DNA of 64,000 bases from Streptomyces sp. MUM 178J (GTDB taxonomy: Bacteria > Actinomycetota > Actinomycetes > Streptomycetales > Streptomycetaceae): NCBI RefSeq assembly GCF_022414575.1, contig NZ_JADWYQ010000003.1, forward strand, positions 124,001 through 188,000, given 5' to 3'. Of the stretch, positions 26,796-35,998 are shown piece by piece (position 1 is the first letter of the stretch; each line of letters opens with the position of its first letter). A program made the position numbers and the translations under genes. The notes beneath the pieces are model-generated. The model was given only the letters and a program-made list of their open reading frames with translations. It did not search any database and was not told the origin of the DNA.

Positions 26796-27749
26796 CTACG
26801 CCAGCAGTCCGGAGCTCTTCCAGAGCCTGCGGCCCAGGCCGTTCAGCACGCCGACGTCGTCCAGGAAGTCGGTGAGCCGCTTCGCCCCGGTCTGCATGAT
26901 CTCCCTGCGGTGCCCGCTGGCCCTGACCTGCGCGACGGCCTCCGCGCGGTCCAGGCCCACGTTCTCGTACACCTGCGGGTTGACGAAGCAGACGGAGAAG
27001 ACGCGCGCGGCCTCCCCGCAGCTGACCTGGGTGAGGCGCCGCTCCCAGCGGGGCGCGGTCGCCATCTGGCGGCGCAGCTCCTCGCGTGCGTACCGCACGT
27101 GGCGCGCCTCCTCCACCACGTGGATCCGGGTGACGCCGCGCACCAGGGTCTGGATGCGGTCGTCCGGGAAGGTGAGCCGCTGCATCCAGTCGAGTATCTC
27201 CTCGCCGAGCAGCGTGGCCGCGAACGAACCCGGGGTCGTCGAGATCGTCTTCAGTACGCGCGCGAGGTTGTGGTAGATCCTCGGTACGGGGTAGGCCGGG
27301 GCCCCGCTCCTCTGGATCATCCGGGCGAACATCATAGAGTGCCGGCACTCGTCCGCGATCTCGGTCAGGGCGTATCGGACGTGATTGCTGGTCACGGACT
27401 TGTCGTAGATATGGCGCACCAGCAGCTGCATCAGGATGATCTCGAACCAGATGCCGAGTGAGGCGAGTGACGCGGCCTCGTGCTTCGACAACTCGATCCG
27501 CTGCTCCTCGGACATCCGGTGCCACAGCGGGGTGCCGTAGAGGGAGAGCAGTTCAGGCGGCCAGAACCACTGGCCGTCCTCCAGGGGGGCGTCCCAGTCG
27601 AGCTCCTTGTCCGGGTCGAAGGAGTGCTTCGCGGAGGATTCGAGCAGGCGTGCGGCGACCTGTTCGCGGTCCCGGAGCGGGCCGAGGGCGTCGCGGAGGG
27701 CCTCGATGTCGCGATCGGTCACGGTCGGCGTGGGCGGCGTGGACGTCAT
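26796..27749 (-). CDS. AurF-like di-iron oxygenase
   Basis: A 317-residue helical protein of the p-aminobenzoate N-oxygenase (AurF) type. Candidate iron ligands are the EIADECRH region near residue 130, GEEILDW near residue 173, and the EExRH motif of VVEEARHVRYAREEL near residue 201. Family members oxidise aromatic or aliphatic amines or related sites with a di-iron centre. Start is ATG 27747-27749. It is divergent from a second di-iron protein gene and next to a TetR gene. Substrate unknown. Confidence 0.82.
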   Translation of the reverse strand: MTSTPPTPTVTDRDIEALRDALGPLRDREQVAARLLESSAKHSFDPDKELDWDAPLEDGQWFWPPELLSLYGTPLWHRMSEEQRIELSKHEAASLASLGIWFEIILMQLLVRHIYDKSVTSNHVRYALTEIADECRHSMMFARMIQRSGAPAYPVPRIYHNLARVLKTISTTPGSFAATLLGEEILDWMQRLTFPDDRIQTLVRGVTRIHVVEEARHVRYAREELRRQMATAPRWERRLTQVSCGEAARVFSVCFVNPQVYENVGLDRAEAVAQVRASGHRREIMQTGAKRLTDFLDDVGVLNGLGRRLWKSSGLLA

Positions 27750-27777
27750 GAGGTTATGAGACTGCTTGTCAGCAAGG

Positions 27778-27809
27778 CCGTCAATCCCCTGTGCGCCACT
27801 TGTTGACGG
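27778..27809. promoter_or_regulatory. CCGTCAA/TTGACGG inverted repeat between two di-iron genes
   Basis: CCGTCAA (27778-27784) and TTGACGG (27803-27809) are exact complements with an 18-base spacer in the 150-bp divergent promoter region. Nearby is the imperfect dyad CTTGTCAGCAAG. These are candidate sites for the adjacent TetR regulator. Confidence 0.5.
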
Positions 27810-27899
27810 ACCGTCTATCAGCGTGTGAGTCTGCCAACAGTCCACTGTTGTACGTGTGTATGGGTCATCAGTACGGGTCATCAGACGAAGGAGCCGTCA

Positions 27900-29096
27900 G
27901 TGACAGCGTCGGCAGAACCCGCCCCGTCCTCCTCGTATCGGCACTATGTGCACGCTCCCGAGGACCCCCTCTGGGAGATCCCCGCGTCGGGCGCCGCGCG
28001 CTTCAACTGGGAGTACGGAGACGGCCGCGAGCGCCTCCTCGCCCTGTACCAGAAAGGCAAGGACAAGCAGTGGGACGGCGCCAAGCGGATCGACTGGGAA
28101 CTCGAGGTCGACCCGTACAACCCGCTCGGCACGCCCGACGAGTCGCTGACCCTCTACGGCTCCCGCCACTGGCCCAAACTGACGGAGCGGAACAAAGGAG
28201 AGCTGCGCCGACACTACTGCTCCTGGCAGTTCAGCCAGTTTCTGCACGGGGAGCAGGGCGCGATGGTGTGCGCGGCTCGGATCGTGGAGTCGGTTCCCGA
28301 CCTTGACGCCAAGTTCTACTCCGCGACGCAGACCATGGACGAGGCCCGGCACGCCGAGATCTACGCCCGCTTTCTGCACGAGAAGATCGGGCTGCTGTAT
28401 CCGATCAACGACAACCTCCAGGGGCTGCTCGGCGACACGCTGCGCGACTCCCGCTGGGACATGCCCTACCTGGGTATGCAGGTGCTGATCGAGGGGCTCG
28501 CCCTGGCCGCCTTCGGCATGATCCGCGACACCACGAACCGGCCGCTGCCCAAGCAGATCCTCGCGTATGTGATGCAGGACGAGGCCCGTCATGTGGCCTT
28601 CGGGCGGATGGCGCTGCGCGACTACTACCGGCAGCTCGGCGACGCGGAGCTGCGGGAGCGCGAGGAGTTCGTCATCGAGGGCTGCTATCTGATGCGGGAC
28701 CGGCTCCGCGGGGTCGAGGTCCTGGAGAACTTCGGCATCCCGAAGCGGGAGGCGGCGGAGCTGTCGGAGCGCTCGGAGTATCTCCGGCTCTTCCGGAAGC
28801 TGCTGTTCAGTCGGATCGTCCCCTGTGTGAAGGACATCGGCCTGTGGGGCGAGCGGCTGCAGAAGGCCTATGTCGACATGGGCGTCCTCGACCTGGGCGA
28901 CGCCAGCCTGGACCAGCTGATGTCCCAGGACGAGGAGATCGCGGACCGCCTCGACGGGGAACGGTTCGCCGCACAGGAGCGGGACCGCGTCCAGGAGGTC
29001 CGGGACGCGATCGCGGAGGGCGCGGCGGACGGCGCGGCGGACGGCGGGGCGGAGGGCGCGGCGGACCGCGCGGAGGACGGGCGCGGGGCCGACTGA
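27900..29096 (+). CDS. ferritin-like di-iron protein
   Basis: A 398-residue protein with the ferritin-like di-iron pattern: a Glu in HGEQGAMV, DEARH in QTMDEARHAEIYARFL, a Glu in QVLIEGLALAAFG, and DEARH again in MQDEARHVAFGRMAL. GTG 27900 has GAAGGAG 6 bases upstream. The C-terminus is a low-complexity Ala/Gly/Asp tail. It is related in fold to the divergent AurF-like gene, and the two probably share a regulator. Reaction unknown. Confidence 0.85.
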   Translation: MTASAEPAPSSSYRHYVHAPEDPLWEIPASGAARFNWEYGDGRERLLALYQKGKDKQWDGAKRIDWELEVDPYNPLGTPDESLTLYGSRHWPKLTERNKGELRRHYCSWQFSQFLHGEQGAMVCAARIVESVPDLDAKFYSATQTMDEARHAEIYARFLHEKIGLLYPINDNLQGLLGDTLRDSRWDMPYLGMQVLIEGLALAAFGMIRDTTNRPLPKQILAYVMQDEARHVAFGRMALRDYYRQLGDAELREREEFVIEGCYLMRDRLRGVEVLENFGIPKREAAELSERSEYLRLFRKLLFSRIVPCVKDIGLWGERLQKAYVDMGVLDLGDASLDQLMSQDEEIADRLDGERFAAQERDRVQEVRDAIAEGAADGAADGGAEGAADRAEDGRGAD

Positions 29097-29204
29097 GGCC
29101 GCCCGTGTCAATAGGAGCGGGTCGCTCACACGTCCGGGGGTGCTGAGCTGTTTCTCCTGGGTACGCTGGCAGTGTCAGTCAGACTCCGTCGCATGGGAGC
29201 AACC

Positions 29205-29819
29205 ATGAGCGCCGTACGCGACTACGGGCTGGATGAGGACCACAAGTGGCCTGTCCCGCCGGAGGGCGGCTGGACGGCGGACGATCTCGACAGGCTTCCC
29301 AACCTTCCTCCGCACACGGAGCTGATCGACGGGAGCCTCGTCTTTATGAGTCCTCAGACGTACTTCCACATGGCTGCTATGCGCCTGTTGGAGAACGCCT
29401 TGCTGAGCCAGGTGCCTGAGGATCTCGAAGTGATCCGCGAGATGACCATAAAGCTGAGCAAGCGGGACCGGCCCGAGCCGGATCTGATGGTGGTGCCGCT
29501 CAGCGCCCTGACCGATGTCAAGCAGACGTGGTACGCCCCCGAGGACATCCTGCTCGCCGTTGAGATCGTCTCTGAGGACTCCGAAGAACGCGACAGCGAG
29601 ACCAAGCCCCGCAAGTACGCGCTGTACGGCATCCGGCACTACTGGCGGGTGGAGGAGGAGGGCGGCGAGCCCGTCGTCTACGCCTTCGAACTCGACCGCC
29701 GCACCGGCGCGTACATGCCCGCCGGCGTCTTCCGCAAGCAGCTCAGGCTGGACCGCCCGTTCCCCCTGGAGATCGACCTCACCGTCCTTCGCCGGCCCGC
29801 GCCCCGGAAGGCCGACTGA
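29205..29819 (+). CDS. Uma2-family (DUF820) endonuclease-like protein
   Basis: A 204-residue protein with the PD-(D/E)xK-like Uma2 fold: LIDGSLVFMSPQTYFH, the Asp of PEPDLMVVP, and a LAVEIVSEDSEERDSETKPRKYALYGIRHYW segment carrying the EIxS...K pattern. The family is abundant in Streptomyces and its role is unclear. ATG 29205 with GGGAGC upstream is the chosen start. It ends flush against the convergent PBP gene. Confidence 0.85.
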   Translation: MSAVRDYGLDEDHKWPVPPEGGWTADDLDRLPNLPPHTELIDGSLVFMSPQTYFHMAAMRLLENALLSQVPEDLEVIREMTIKLSKRDRPEPDLMVVPLSALTDVKQTWYAPEDILLAVEIVSEDSEERDSETKPRKYALYGIRHYWRVEEEGGEPVVYAFELDRRTGAYMPAGVFRKQLRLDRPFPLEIDLTVLRRPAPRKAD

Positions 29820-31283
29820 TCAGCCCTTGAGCGCCGCCTCCATTACCTTGCGGGCGATGGGGGCGGCGATCCGGTCGCCGCTGATGCCCTCGCGGTAGGC
29901 CGAGGCGTCCTCGACCACCACCGCGACCGCCACCGCAGGCCGGGCCGCGTCGTCGGCCTGGGCCCAGGCGATGAACCACGCGTACGGGGTGCCCGCATTG
30001 CCCACGCCGTGCTGGGCCGTCCCCGTCTTGCCGCCCACCGTCGCGCCCTCGATCGCCGCGTTGTGGCCGGTGCCCTCCTCCACCACGGCCACCATCAGCC
30101 GCCGCATGACCTGCGCCGTGGAGGGGCTCATGGCGGTCCGGTGGACGCTCGGACGTGCGTGTTGCGCGGCGCGGGGGACGAGGTCGCCGTCCGCCTGAGT
30201 CACCCGGTCCACCAGATGCGGGCGCATCACCTCGCCGCCGTTGGCGACCGCCGCCGCGACCATCGCCATCTGCAGGGGCGTCGCCTTGGTGTCGAACTGC
30301 CCGATGGCGGACAGCGCGAGCTGGTCCTCCGTCATATCCGCATCGAAGTTGGACCGCGTCACCAGCGAGGGGATGCGCAGCGAACCGTCGTTGAAACCGA
30401 ACGCGGCCACCGCGTCCAGCATCCCCTCCAGCCCCACCCGCACCCCCAGTTCCGCCATGACCGTGTTGCACGACCACTGGACCGCATAGGCGAGCGAGGC
30501 GTTCCGGCAGCCCGCGGCCTCGTTGGGGAGCGTGGTCGCCGTGCCGGGCAGCGTATACGGCTCCGGGGTGCGGGTCGGGGCCTCGGCGTCGGCCACCACC
30601 CCGGCCTCCAGCGCCGCGGCAGCCGTGACGATCTTGAAGCTGGAACCGGGCGGATATGTCTGCCGGATCGCCCGATTGAGCATCGGCGCCGCGTTGTCCG
30701 CGGTCAGCTCCGCCCAGGCGTCCCGGACCCGCTTCCCCGTGCCCGACAGCATCCCGGGGTCGTACGAGGGGCTGCTCACCAGCGCCAGGACGCGGCCCGT
30801 CGCCGGTTCCAGCGCGGCCACCGCGCCCCGCCGCCCGTCGAGGCCCTCGAAGGCGGCGCGCTGCATCGACGGCCTGATGCCGGTGACGACGTTCCCGCCG
30901 GGCGGGCGGGCGCCGCCGCCGAGGAAGGGCAGCCGGGCGAGCGCCGGGTCCGCACCGGACAGCAGCGCGTCCTCCGCCTCCTCCAGGAGGGAGGCGCCGT
31001 ACGTCTGCGAGGCGTAGCCGGTCACCGGGGCGTACAGCGGCCCGTCCGCGTAGGTGCGTTCAAAGCGCAGCTGCTCCCCGGTGTCCTTCGAGCCGGTCAC
31101 CGGCTTCCCGCCGGCCAGGATGTCGCCGCGCGGCTGCGCATAGCGGGAGATCGCAGGGCGTCGGTTGGCCGGGTTGGAGTCCAGGGCGTCCGCCTCGATC
31201 ACCTGCACACGGAGGGCGTTGGCCAACAGGGCGAAGAACAGCAGCAGAAGCAGCGCGGCGGCGCGCCGGATGCAGGGGGTCAT
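29820..31283 (-). CDS. penicillin-binding protein (class B transpeptidase)
   Basis: A 487-residue membrane-anchored transpeptidase. There is an N-terminal membrane helix (LLLLLFFALLANALRV), a short dimerisation region with NRRPAISRYAQPRGDILAGG, then the catalytic motifs SSFK (PPGSSFKIV), SCN (WSCNTV) and KTG (GGKTGTAQ). It crosslinks peptidoglycan outside the membrane. Its ATG overlaps the stop of the upstream RodA/FtsW gene as ATGA, so the two act as a SEDS/PBP pair. Short for FtsI, closer to PbpA. Confidence 0.92.
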   Translation of the reverse strand: MTPCIRRAAALLLLLFFALLANALRVQVIEADALDSNPANRRPAISRYAQPRGDILAGGKPVTGSKDTGEQLRFERTYADGPLYAPVTGYASQTYGASLLEEAEDALLSGADPALARLPFLGGGARPPGGNVVTGIRPSMQRAAFEGLDGRRGAVAALEPATGRVLALVSSPSYDPGMLSGTGKRVRDAWAELTADNAAPMLNRAIRQTYPPGSSFKIVTAAAALEAGVVADAEAPTRTPEPYTLPGTATTLPNEAAGCRNASLAYAVQWSCNTVMAELGVRVGLEGMLDAVAAFGFNDGSLRIPSLVTRSNFDADMTEDQLALSAIGQFDTKATPLQMAMVAAAVANGGEVMRPHLVDRVTQADGDLVPRAAQHARPSVHRTAMSPSTAQVMRRLMVAVVEEGTGHNAAIEGATVGGKTGTAQHGVGNAGTPYAWFIAWAQADDAARPAVAVAVVVEDASAYREGISGDRIAAPIARKVMEAALKG

Positions 31284-32656
31284 CGGCTCTCCTCGACGGC
31301 GGTCGGCAGTGCGGACACGGTGAGGTCCTCGCCCGTCTCCGCGGCTTCGGGGTCCGGCGCGCGCGCCGAGTCGCTGACCCGGATCAGCAGCGCCACGATG
31401 ATCCAGTTGGTGACGACGGACGAACCGCCCTGCGCGAGGAACGGCATCGCCATCCCGGTCAGCGGGATCAGCCCCATCACCCCGCCCGCGATGACGAACA
31501 CCTGGAGCGCGAGGATCGAGGAGCACCCGACGGCGAGCAGCCGTCCGAAGGGGTCGCGCAGGGCGAGCCCGGCGCCGTAGCCGCGGGCCGTCATCAGGGC
31601 GTACAGCAGGAAGATCGCGGTCAGCCCGGTGAACCCGAGCTCCTCGCCCGCCGTCGCAAGGATGAAGTCCGACTTGGCGGCGAAGCCGATCAGCGTGGAG
31701 TGGCCGAGACCGAGGCCGGTGCCGAGCACGCCGCCCGCCGCGAAGGAGAACAGCGACTGGGCGAGCTGGCCGGGCCCGCGGCCCGCCGCGATGCTCGCGA
31801 AGGGGTCCAGCCAGTCCTGGACCCGGTTGTGCACATGCGGTTCCAGCGTGCCGACCGCGAACGCCCCCGCTCCGGCCAGCAGCAGCCCTGCCGCCACCCA
31901 TCCGGTGCGCCCGGTCGCCACATAGAGCATGATCACGAAGACGCCGAAGAAGAGCAGTGAGGTGCCCAGGTCGCGCTCCAGGATGAGCACCCCGACGCTC
32001 AGCAGCCAGATCGCCACCAGTGGGCCGAGGACCCGTCCGGCGGGCAGCTGAAGTCGCCAGATGCGGCGGCCGGCGTAGGCGAGCGCCTGGCGATTGGCCG
32101 CCAGGTACGCGGCGAAGAAGACGGCGAGCAGGATCTTGGCGAACTCGCCCGGCTGGAAGGACAGCCCGCCGATCCGGATCCAGATCTTCGCCCCGTTCAC
32201 GGCGGGGAAGAAGATCGGCACGGTCAGCAGGGCGAGGGCGGCGGCGACGGACAGATAGGCGTACCGCTGCAGCACACGGTGGTCGCGCAGCAGGACGACC
32301 ACCACGATGAACAGCGTCACGCCGAGGGTGGACCACACGAGCTGGGCGGGGGCGGCCCGTTCCCCCGGGGTGGAGAGGTCGAGCCGGTAGATCAGCACCA
32401 GGCCCAGGCCGTTGAGGAGGACCGCGATGGGCAGCAGCAGCGGATCGGCCCAACGAGCGCGCAGCCGTACGGCGAGATGGGCGAGGAGCGCCAGCACGCC
32501 GAGGCCCGCGCCGTAGCCTGCGACGTCGGGCGGCACCTGGTGGTTTCGGGCAAGCCCCACGGTGACATAGCCGGATACGCAGATGAGGACGGCGCAGACG
32601 AGGAGGCTGAGTTCGACGCCCCGGCGGCCCCGGCGTTCGACCGTCGCTGTGGTCAT
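31280..32656 (-). CDS. FtsW/RodA/SpoVE (SEDS) glycosyltransferase
   Basis: A 458-residue multi-spanning protein with about ten hydrophobic segments and SEDS motifs: NGAKIWIRIGGLSFQPGEFAKI, LERDLGTSLLFFGVF, and GEELGFTG with FLAQGGSS near the end. It polymerises lipid II glycan with the coupled PBP. ATG 32656 is chosen; ATG 32665 is three codons longer. Confidence 0.92.
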   Translation of the reverse strand: MTTATVERRGRRGVELSLLVCAVLICVSGYVTVGLARNHQVPPDVAGYGAGLGVLALLAHLAVRLRARWADPLLLPIAVLLNGLGLVLIYRLDLSTPGERAAPAQLVWSTLGVTLFIVVVVLLRDHRVLQRYAYLSVAAALALLTVPIFFPAVNGAKIWIRIGGLSFQPGEFAKILLAVFFAAYLAANRQALAYAGRRIWRLQLPAGRVLGPLVAIWLLSVGVLILERDLGTSLLFFGVFVIMLYVATGRTGWVAAGLLLAGAGAFAVGTLEPHVHNRVQDWLDPFASIAAGRGPGQLAQSLFSFAAGGVLGTGLGLGHSTLIGFAAKSDFILATAGEELGFTGLTAIFLLYALMTARGYGAGLALRDPFGRLLAVGCSSILALQVFVIAGGVMGLIPLTGMAMPFLAQGGSSVVTNWIIVALLIRVSDSARAPDPEAAETGEDLTVSALPTAVEESR

Positions 32657-32711
32657 GCCAGGCAACGTAGCAACTGCGCCGCGTATGTCCGGTTATATCG
32701 GGCTGATCGGA

Positions 32712-34112
32712 TCAGTGTGCCGGTGTGTCCGGTGAGCCCTCGCCGGAGTCGGGCCCCGTGCCGTTGCGTTGGCCGCCGCCATGCCCGCCATGCCCGCCAT
32801 GCCCGCCATGCCCGCCGTCGGCGCGGTCGGCGCTCCGGCCGCTGACGTCTTCGCCCTCGGGGTCGATCGGCGCGTACTCGGGCAGTACGAGGTGCGCCAC
32901 CGCGCCGCCCTCCGGCGCATTGGCGAAGGTCAGCTCCGCGCCGATCACCGCGGCCTGGCCGGCCGCGATGGTCAGTCCGAGGCCGTGTCCCTTGCCGCCG
33001 CCCTCGGTGCGGAAACGCTGCGGGCCGTGCTCCACCAGATACCCGGGATAGCCGGGTCCCTTGTCGCTGATGGTCACCTCCGGGCCGTCGACCGTCAGCG
33101 TCACCGGCGGCCGGCCGTGCTTGTGGGCGTTGCCGACCAGATTGCCGAGCACCCGCTCCAGCCGCCGCTTGTCGGTCTCCACGGTCGTCTCGCGCACGAT
33201 CCTCAGCTGAGTGTCCGTGCCGGAGGCCCGCACCACGCGCTCCGCCAGCGGCGCGAGTTCGTACACGTCCAGATCCACTGTCTCGCCGCCCGCGTCCAGC
33301 CGGGAGATCTCCAGCAGGTCCTCCGTCAGCGACCGCATGGCCCGCACCCGGTCGCGGACCAGCTCCGCCGGACGCCCCTCGGGCAGCAGCTCGGCCGCCG
33401 CCGACAGCCCGGTCAGCGGGGTGCGCAGCTCGTGTGCGACATCGGCGGTGAAGCGCTGTTCGCTCTGGAGCTTGCGCTGGAGCGAGGAGGCCATCGTGTC
33501 CAGCGCTCCGGAGACGGTGGCCACCTCGTCCTTGGGGCGCGCCGGGTCCTCGGTGCGCGGGTCGTTCACCCGGGCGTCCAGATCGCCCGCGCTGATCCGC
33601 CGCGCCACCTGCGCGGTCAGATGCAGCCGGCGGGTGACGCGGGTGACCGCGAACGCCCCGACCAGCAGCGTGGCCCCGATCGCCAGTGCCGAGGAGCCCA
33701 CGATGGCCTGGTCGAGGCCGGTGATCGTTTCGGCGGCGAGGGTGTAGTCGACGCGTGCCGCGAGCGCCCGTCCGTCGGCCGGGCCGGCCGCCCACATCGC
33801 CGGGCTGCCCTCGTGGTCGGCGACCAGCGTGCCGCGTTCGCCGCGCAGCGCGAGTGCCCGCAGCGATGCGGGCAGCCCCGGCGGGTCCACCGCGGCGTAC
33901 GGGGGCATCGGCTCGCCCGCCACATATGCGCGAGTCGCCTGCTCCAGCCGGGAGAGCGCTTCCATCCGCGCCTGGTCGACGGTCTGACGGGTCACCGACA
34001 CATGGACCAGCGCGCCGAGCAGGGCGGCCAGCGCACAGCACATGACGGTGATGAAGACCGCGGCCTTCCAGGTCAGCGTCGCGGTCCAGGCGGGTGGTCG
34101 CGGCCGTCTCAT
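32712..34112 (-). CDS. sensor histidine kinase, no adjacent response regulator
   Basis: A 466-residue kinase with two membrane helices (residues about 15-40 and 138-160) flanking an extracellular sensor domain, a HAMP linker, a HisKA box VAHELRTPLTGL with the phospho-His near residue 224, and HATPase motifs (NLVGNAHKHG; DKGPGYPGY; GHGLGLTIAA). The C-terminus carries a GGH repeat encoded by a 9-bp repeat (32781-32816). The ATG overlaps the lipoprotein stop as ATGA. Architecture resembles CseC of the cell-envelope stress system, but no regulator or sigma gene is beside it. Confidence 0.88.
   Translation of the reverse strand: MRRPRPPAWTATLTWKAAVFITVMCCALAALLGALVHVSVTRQTVDQARMEALSRLEQATRAYVAGEPMPPYAAVDPPGLPASLRALALRGERGTLVADHEGSPAMWAAGPADGRALAARVDYTLAAETITGLDQAIVGSSALAIGATLLVGAFAVTRVTRRLHLTAQVARRISAGDLDARVNDPRTEDPARPKDEVATVSGALDTMASSLQRKLQSEQRFTADVAHELRTPLTGLSAAAELLPEGRPAELVRDRVRAMRSLTEDLLEISRLDAGGETVDLDVYELAPLAERVVRASGTDTQLRIVRETTVETDKRRLERVLGNLVGNAHKHGRPPVTLTVDGPEVTISDKGPGYPGYLVEHGPQRFRTEGGGKGHGLGLTIAAGQAAVIGAELTFANAPEGGAVAHLVLPEYAPIDPEGEDVSGRSADRADGGHGGHGGHGGHGGGQRNGTGPDSGEGSPDTPAH
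32781..32816. repeat. (ATGCCCGCC)4 repeat encoding a Gly-Gly-His tail
   Basis: Four exact 9-bp units. On the coding (minus) strand they give HGGHGGHGGHGG in the cytoplasmic C-terminus of the sensor kinase. The tail could bind metal or could simply be slippage; copy number is likely variable between strains. Confidence 0.9.
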
Positions 34113-34924
34113 GGCGTGCCCGCCGCGCCGCCGCCGGGAGAGGCCCCGGGCGCGGTCCCCGGTGCGGTCTCGGGTGTGGGGGAGCCGGCGAGTCCGGCGG
34201 TGTCGTCGGGGGAGGGGGTCGCGTCCGGCGGGGTGGGGGCGGACGGCTTGACCCGTACGATCTCGTCGCGCGTGGACAGCATCGCCTGCTGCCGGTCGTC
34301 CCAGGACCAGTGGGTCCGGTACTCGTAACCGGGGATGCCCGCGGAGACCGACCGCAGGATCACGTCCCGCTCCGCCAGCTCCACGCTCACCAGCTGGTCG
34401 GAGGTGGACATGATCCGGATCAGTGCGCCGTCCTGCGGCATGTAGCAGCGCACCACGGTCTGCTGCTCGGGCATCGTGATGCCCACGATCAGCTCCTCCT
34501 TGCCGTCCCCGGTGAGGTCACGGTAGTACGCGGGCTCCAGCACGGGGCAGGAGTCGGGCTTCTCCGTGCACTCGGCGATCTGGAGTGCCGTCTCCTCGTA
34601 GAGCCCGTCCGCTCCTGAATACCGCTCCGGGTGCGAGCGGACCTCCGCCTGGACGACCGCTACCGGGTCGATGCGCCGTACGTCGTCGTCGGGTACGGAA
34701 ACGCCCGGCACCCGCTCGGTCTCGCCCTCCCCGAAGTCGTACGGGGGAGAGGTGACGGGCGGCAGGTCGGGCCAGAGGCGCACCGGGCCGGCGGCCGGCT
34801 GGGTGGGGCCCGCACTCTCGATCCCGCCTGCGTCGCCGCAGCCCGACAGCGCAACGGACAGCACGGCGGCCGCGGCCGCGGTCAGCAGCGAGGCACCAGC
34901 CGTGCGGTGCGGGCTCGGGCTCAA
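34109..34924 (-). CDS. lipoprotein partner of the sensor kinase
   Basis: A 271-residue predicted lipoprotein with hydrophobic segment TAAAAAVLSVALSGC and the lipobox LSGC near residue 29. The mature domain has DLTGDGKEELIVGI, an FG-GAP-like Ca-binding loop, and the C-terminus is a Pro/Ala/Gly linker. The start is TTG 34924 with GAGGAG only 4 bases upstream; no better start precedes the signal peptide. It is translationally coupled to the kinase and may modulate its signal, as CseA does for CseC. The analogy is inference. Confidence 0.78.
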   Translation of the reverse strand: MSPSPHRTAGASLLTAAAAAVLSVALSGCGDAGGIESAGPTQPAAGPVRLWPDLPPVTSPPYDFGEGETERVPGVSVPDDDVRRIDPVAVVQAEVRSHPERYSGADGLYEETALQIAECTEKPDSCPVLEPAYYRDLTGDGKEELIVGITMPEQQTVVRCYMPQDGALIRIMSTSDQLVSVELAERDVILRSVSAGIPGYEYRTHWSWDDRQQAMLSTRDEIVRVKPSAPTPPDATPSPDDTAGLAGSPTPETAPGTAPGASPGGGAAGTP

Positions 34925-35075
34925 CGTACTCCTCGCGGGCTGCGGAACGGGCTGCGGAAGGGTGGCGGAACGACCGGGCGCAGATCCGGGCGACCATCAG
35001 CCGACTCGGCAACCTTATTTCGCGGTAAGTCTCATTTGTCCAGCGGGGTCGGCTTCCCTCGGTCGTCCGTCTCCG

Positions 35076-35426
35076 TCAGCCGTCCGTTCGGCCCCGGCGC
35101 ATCATCGCAAAGCCCAGCCCGGCCGCGCCGATCGAGGCAAGCCCGCCAGCCGCCGCGATCGTCGTCGCGGTGTCGCGCCCCGCAGAGATCCCCGCCATGC
35201 CCGCGCGGGCGGCGGTCGCGCCCGCCACCGGCTCCCCGGCGCCGCCGTACGCGGCGTCACGGATGGTCACCACCCTGACGGGCGCGGCCTCCGGGGCATG
35301 TCCGGCCAGGTCTCCGGGGTGCGGGGCGTCAGCGGCGAAGGCGCAGACCGGCGCCGTCAGAGCCCCGCCGAGGGCGACGGTCACAACGGCGGTGCGGACG
35401 AAGCTGCGGCGGCGGACGGGGTGCAC
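35076..35426 (-). CDS. small secreted or membrane-anchored hypothetical protein
   Basis: A 116-residue protein with a twin-Arg-like, hydrophobic N-terminus (RRRSFVRTAVVTVALGGALTAPVCAFA) and a hydrophobic C-terminal segment (GGLASIGAAGLGFAMMRR). It looks like an exported protein anchored at its C-terminus. GTG 35426 is the start. Function unknown. The 254 bases upstream (35427-35680) show no gene. Confidence 0.6.
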   Translation of the reverse strand: MHPVRRRSFVRTAVVTVALGGALTAPVCAFAADAPHPGDLAGHAPEAAPVRVVTIRDAAYGGAGEPVAGATAARAGMAGISAGRDTATTIAAAGGLASIGAAGLGFAMMRRGRTDG

Positions 35427-35680
35427 GGCGGATTCCTGACTTCTCTGTGCGGCGCTGTTCTGCGCGGCTGTGCGCAGCAGATGACAGTGAAGAAGCTAGG
35501 CGTCAGCCGTCGCGGGGCTTCGACAGGTTTGTAACAGCCCTGCACAAGCCCTCGCGCGGTGCGGCGCGGCGCCTCGCCGCCGGTGTGCGGCTCCGCGGCC
35601 CCTCACCGCGGCCTCCTCACTGCCGCCCTCTCACCGCGGCCCGTCACCAGGCCCGTCACCAGGGCCGTCATCGCCCCCGG

Positions 35681-35980
35681 TCATCGCGGCCCGGGGTGCC
35701 ATGCGCCCGGTCGCGGGGTCGCCGGGCTGCCCGCCGCGTCCCCGCCCGCGCCGTGTATCCGGAGCTGCTCCGCCTGCTCCCGGTTCAGCCGCTGCTCCAG
35801 CCCGCAGAACGTGCACTGCGTCGCATACGTCGTCGAGTACGGGAACAACGGCACGAAGAACAGCGTGAACTTCGCGACGCGCTTGCGCAGCGCGTGCGCG
35901 GCCGGATTGCCGCACTGCGCGCACACCAGCGTCAGCATCGCGAGCTGGTGCAGATAGCTCTTCGAGCCGAAGATGATCAC
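35681..35980 (-). CDS. zinc-ribbon protein
   Basis: A 99-residue protein with two CxxC knuckles, VCAQCG and QCTFCG, about 34 residues apart, separated by an aromatic segment (KFTLFFVPLFPYSTTY). The C-terminus is a Gly/Pro-rich tail. GTG 35978-35980 is the start. Small zinc ribbons of this type are widespread; the role is unknown. It overlaps nothing and precedes the HEAT-repeat gene stop by 18 bases. Confidence 0.75.
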   Translation of the reverse strand: MIIFGSKSYLHQLAMLTLVCAQCGNPAAHALRKRVAKFTLFFVPLFPYSTTYATQCTFCGLEQRLNREQAEQLRIHGAGGDAAGSPATPRPGAWHPGPR

Positions 35981-35998
35981 CTTTGGGGGCCTTTCCGG

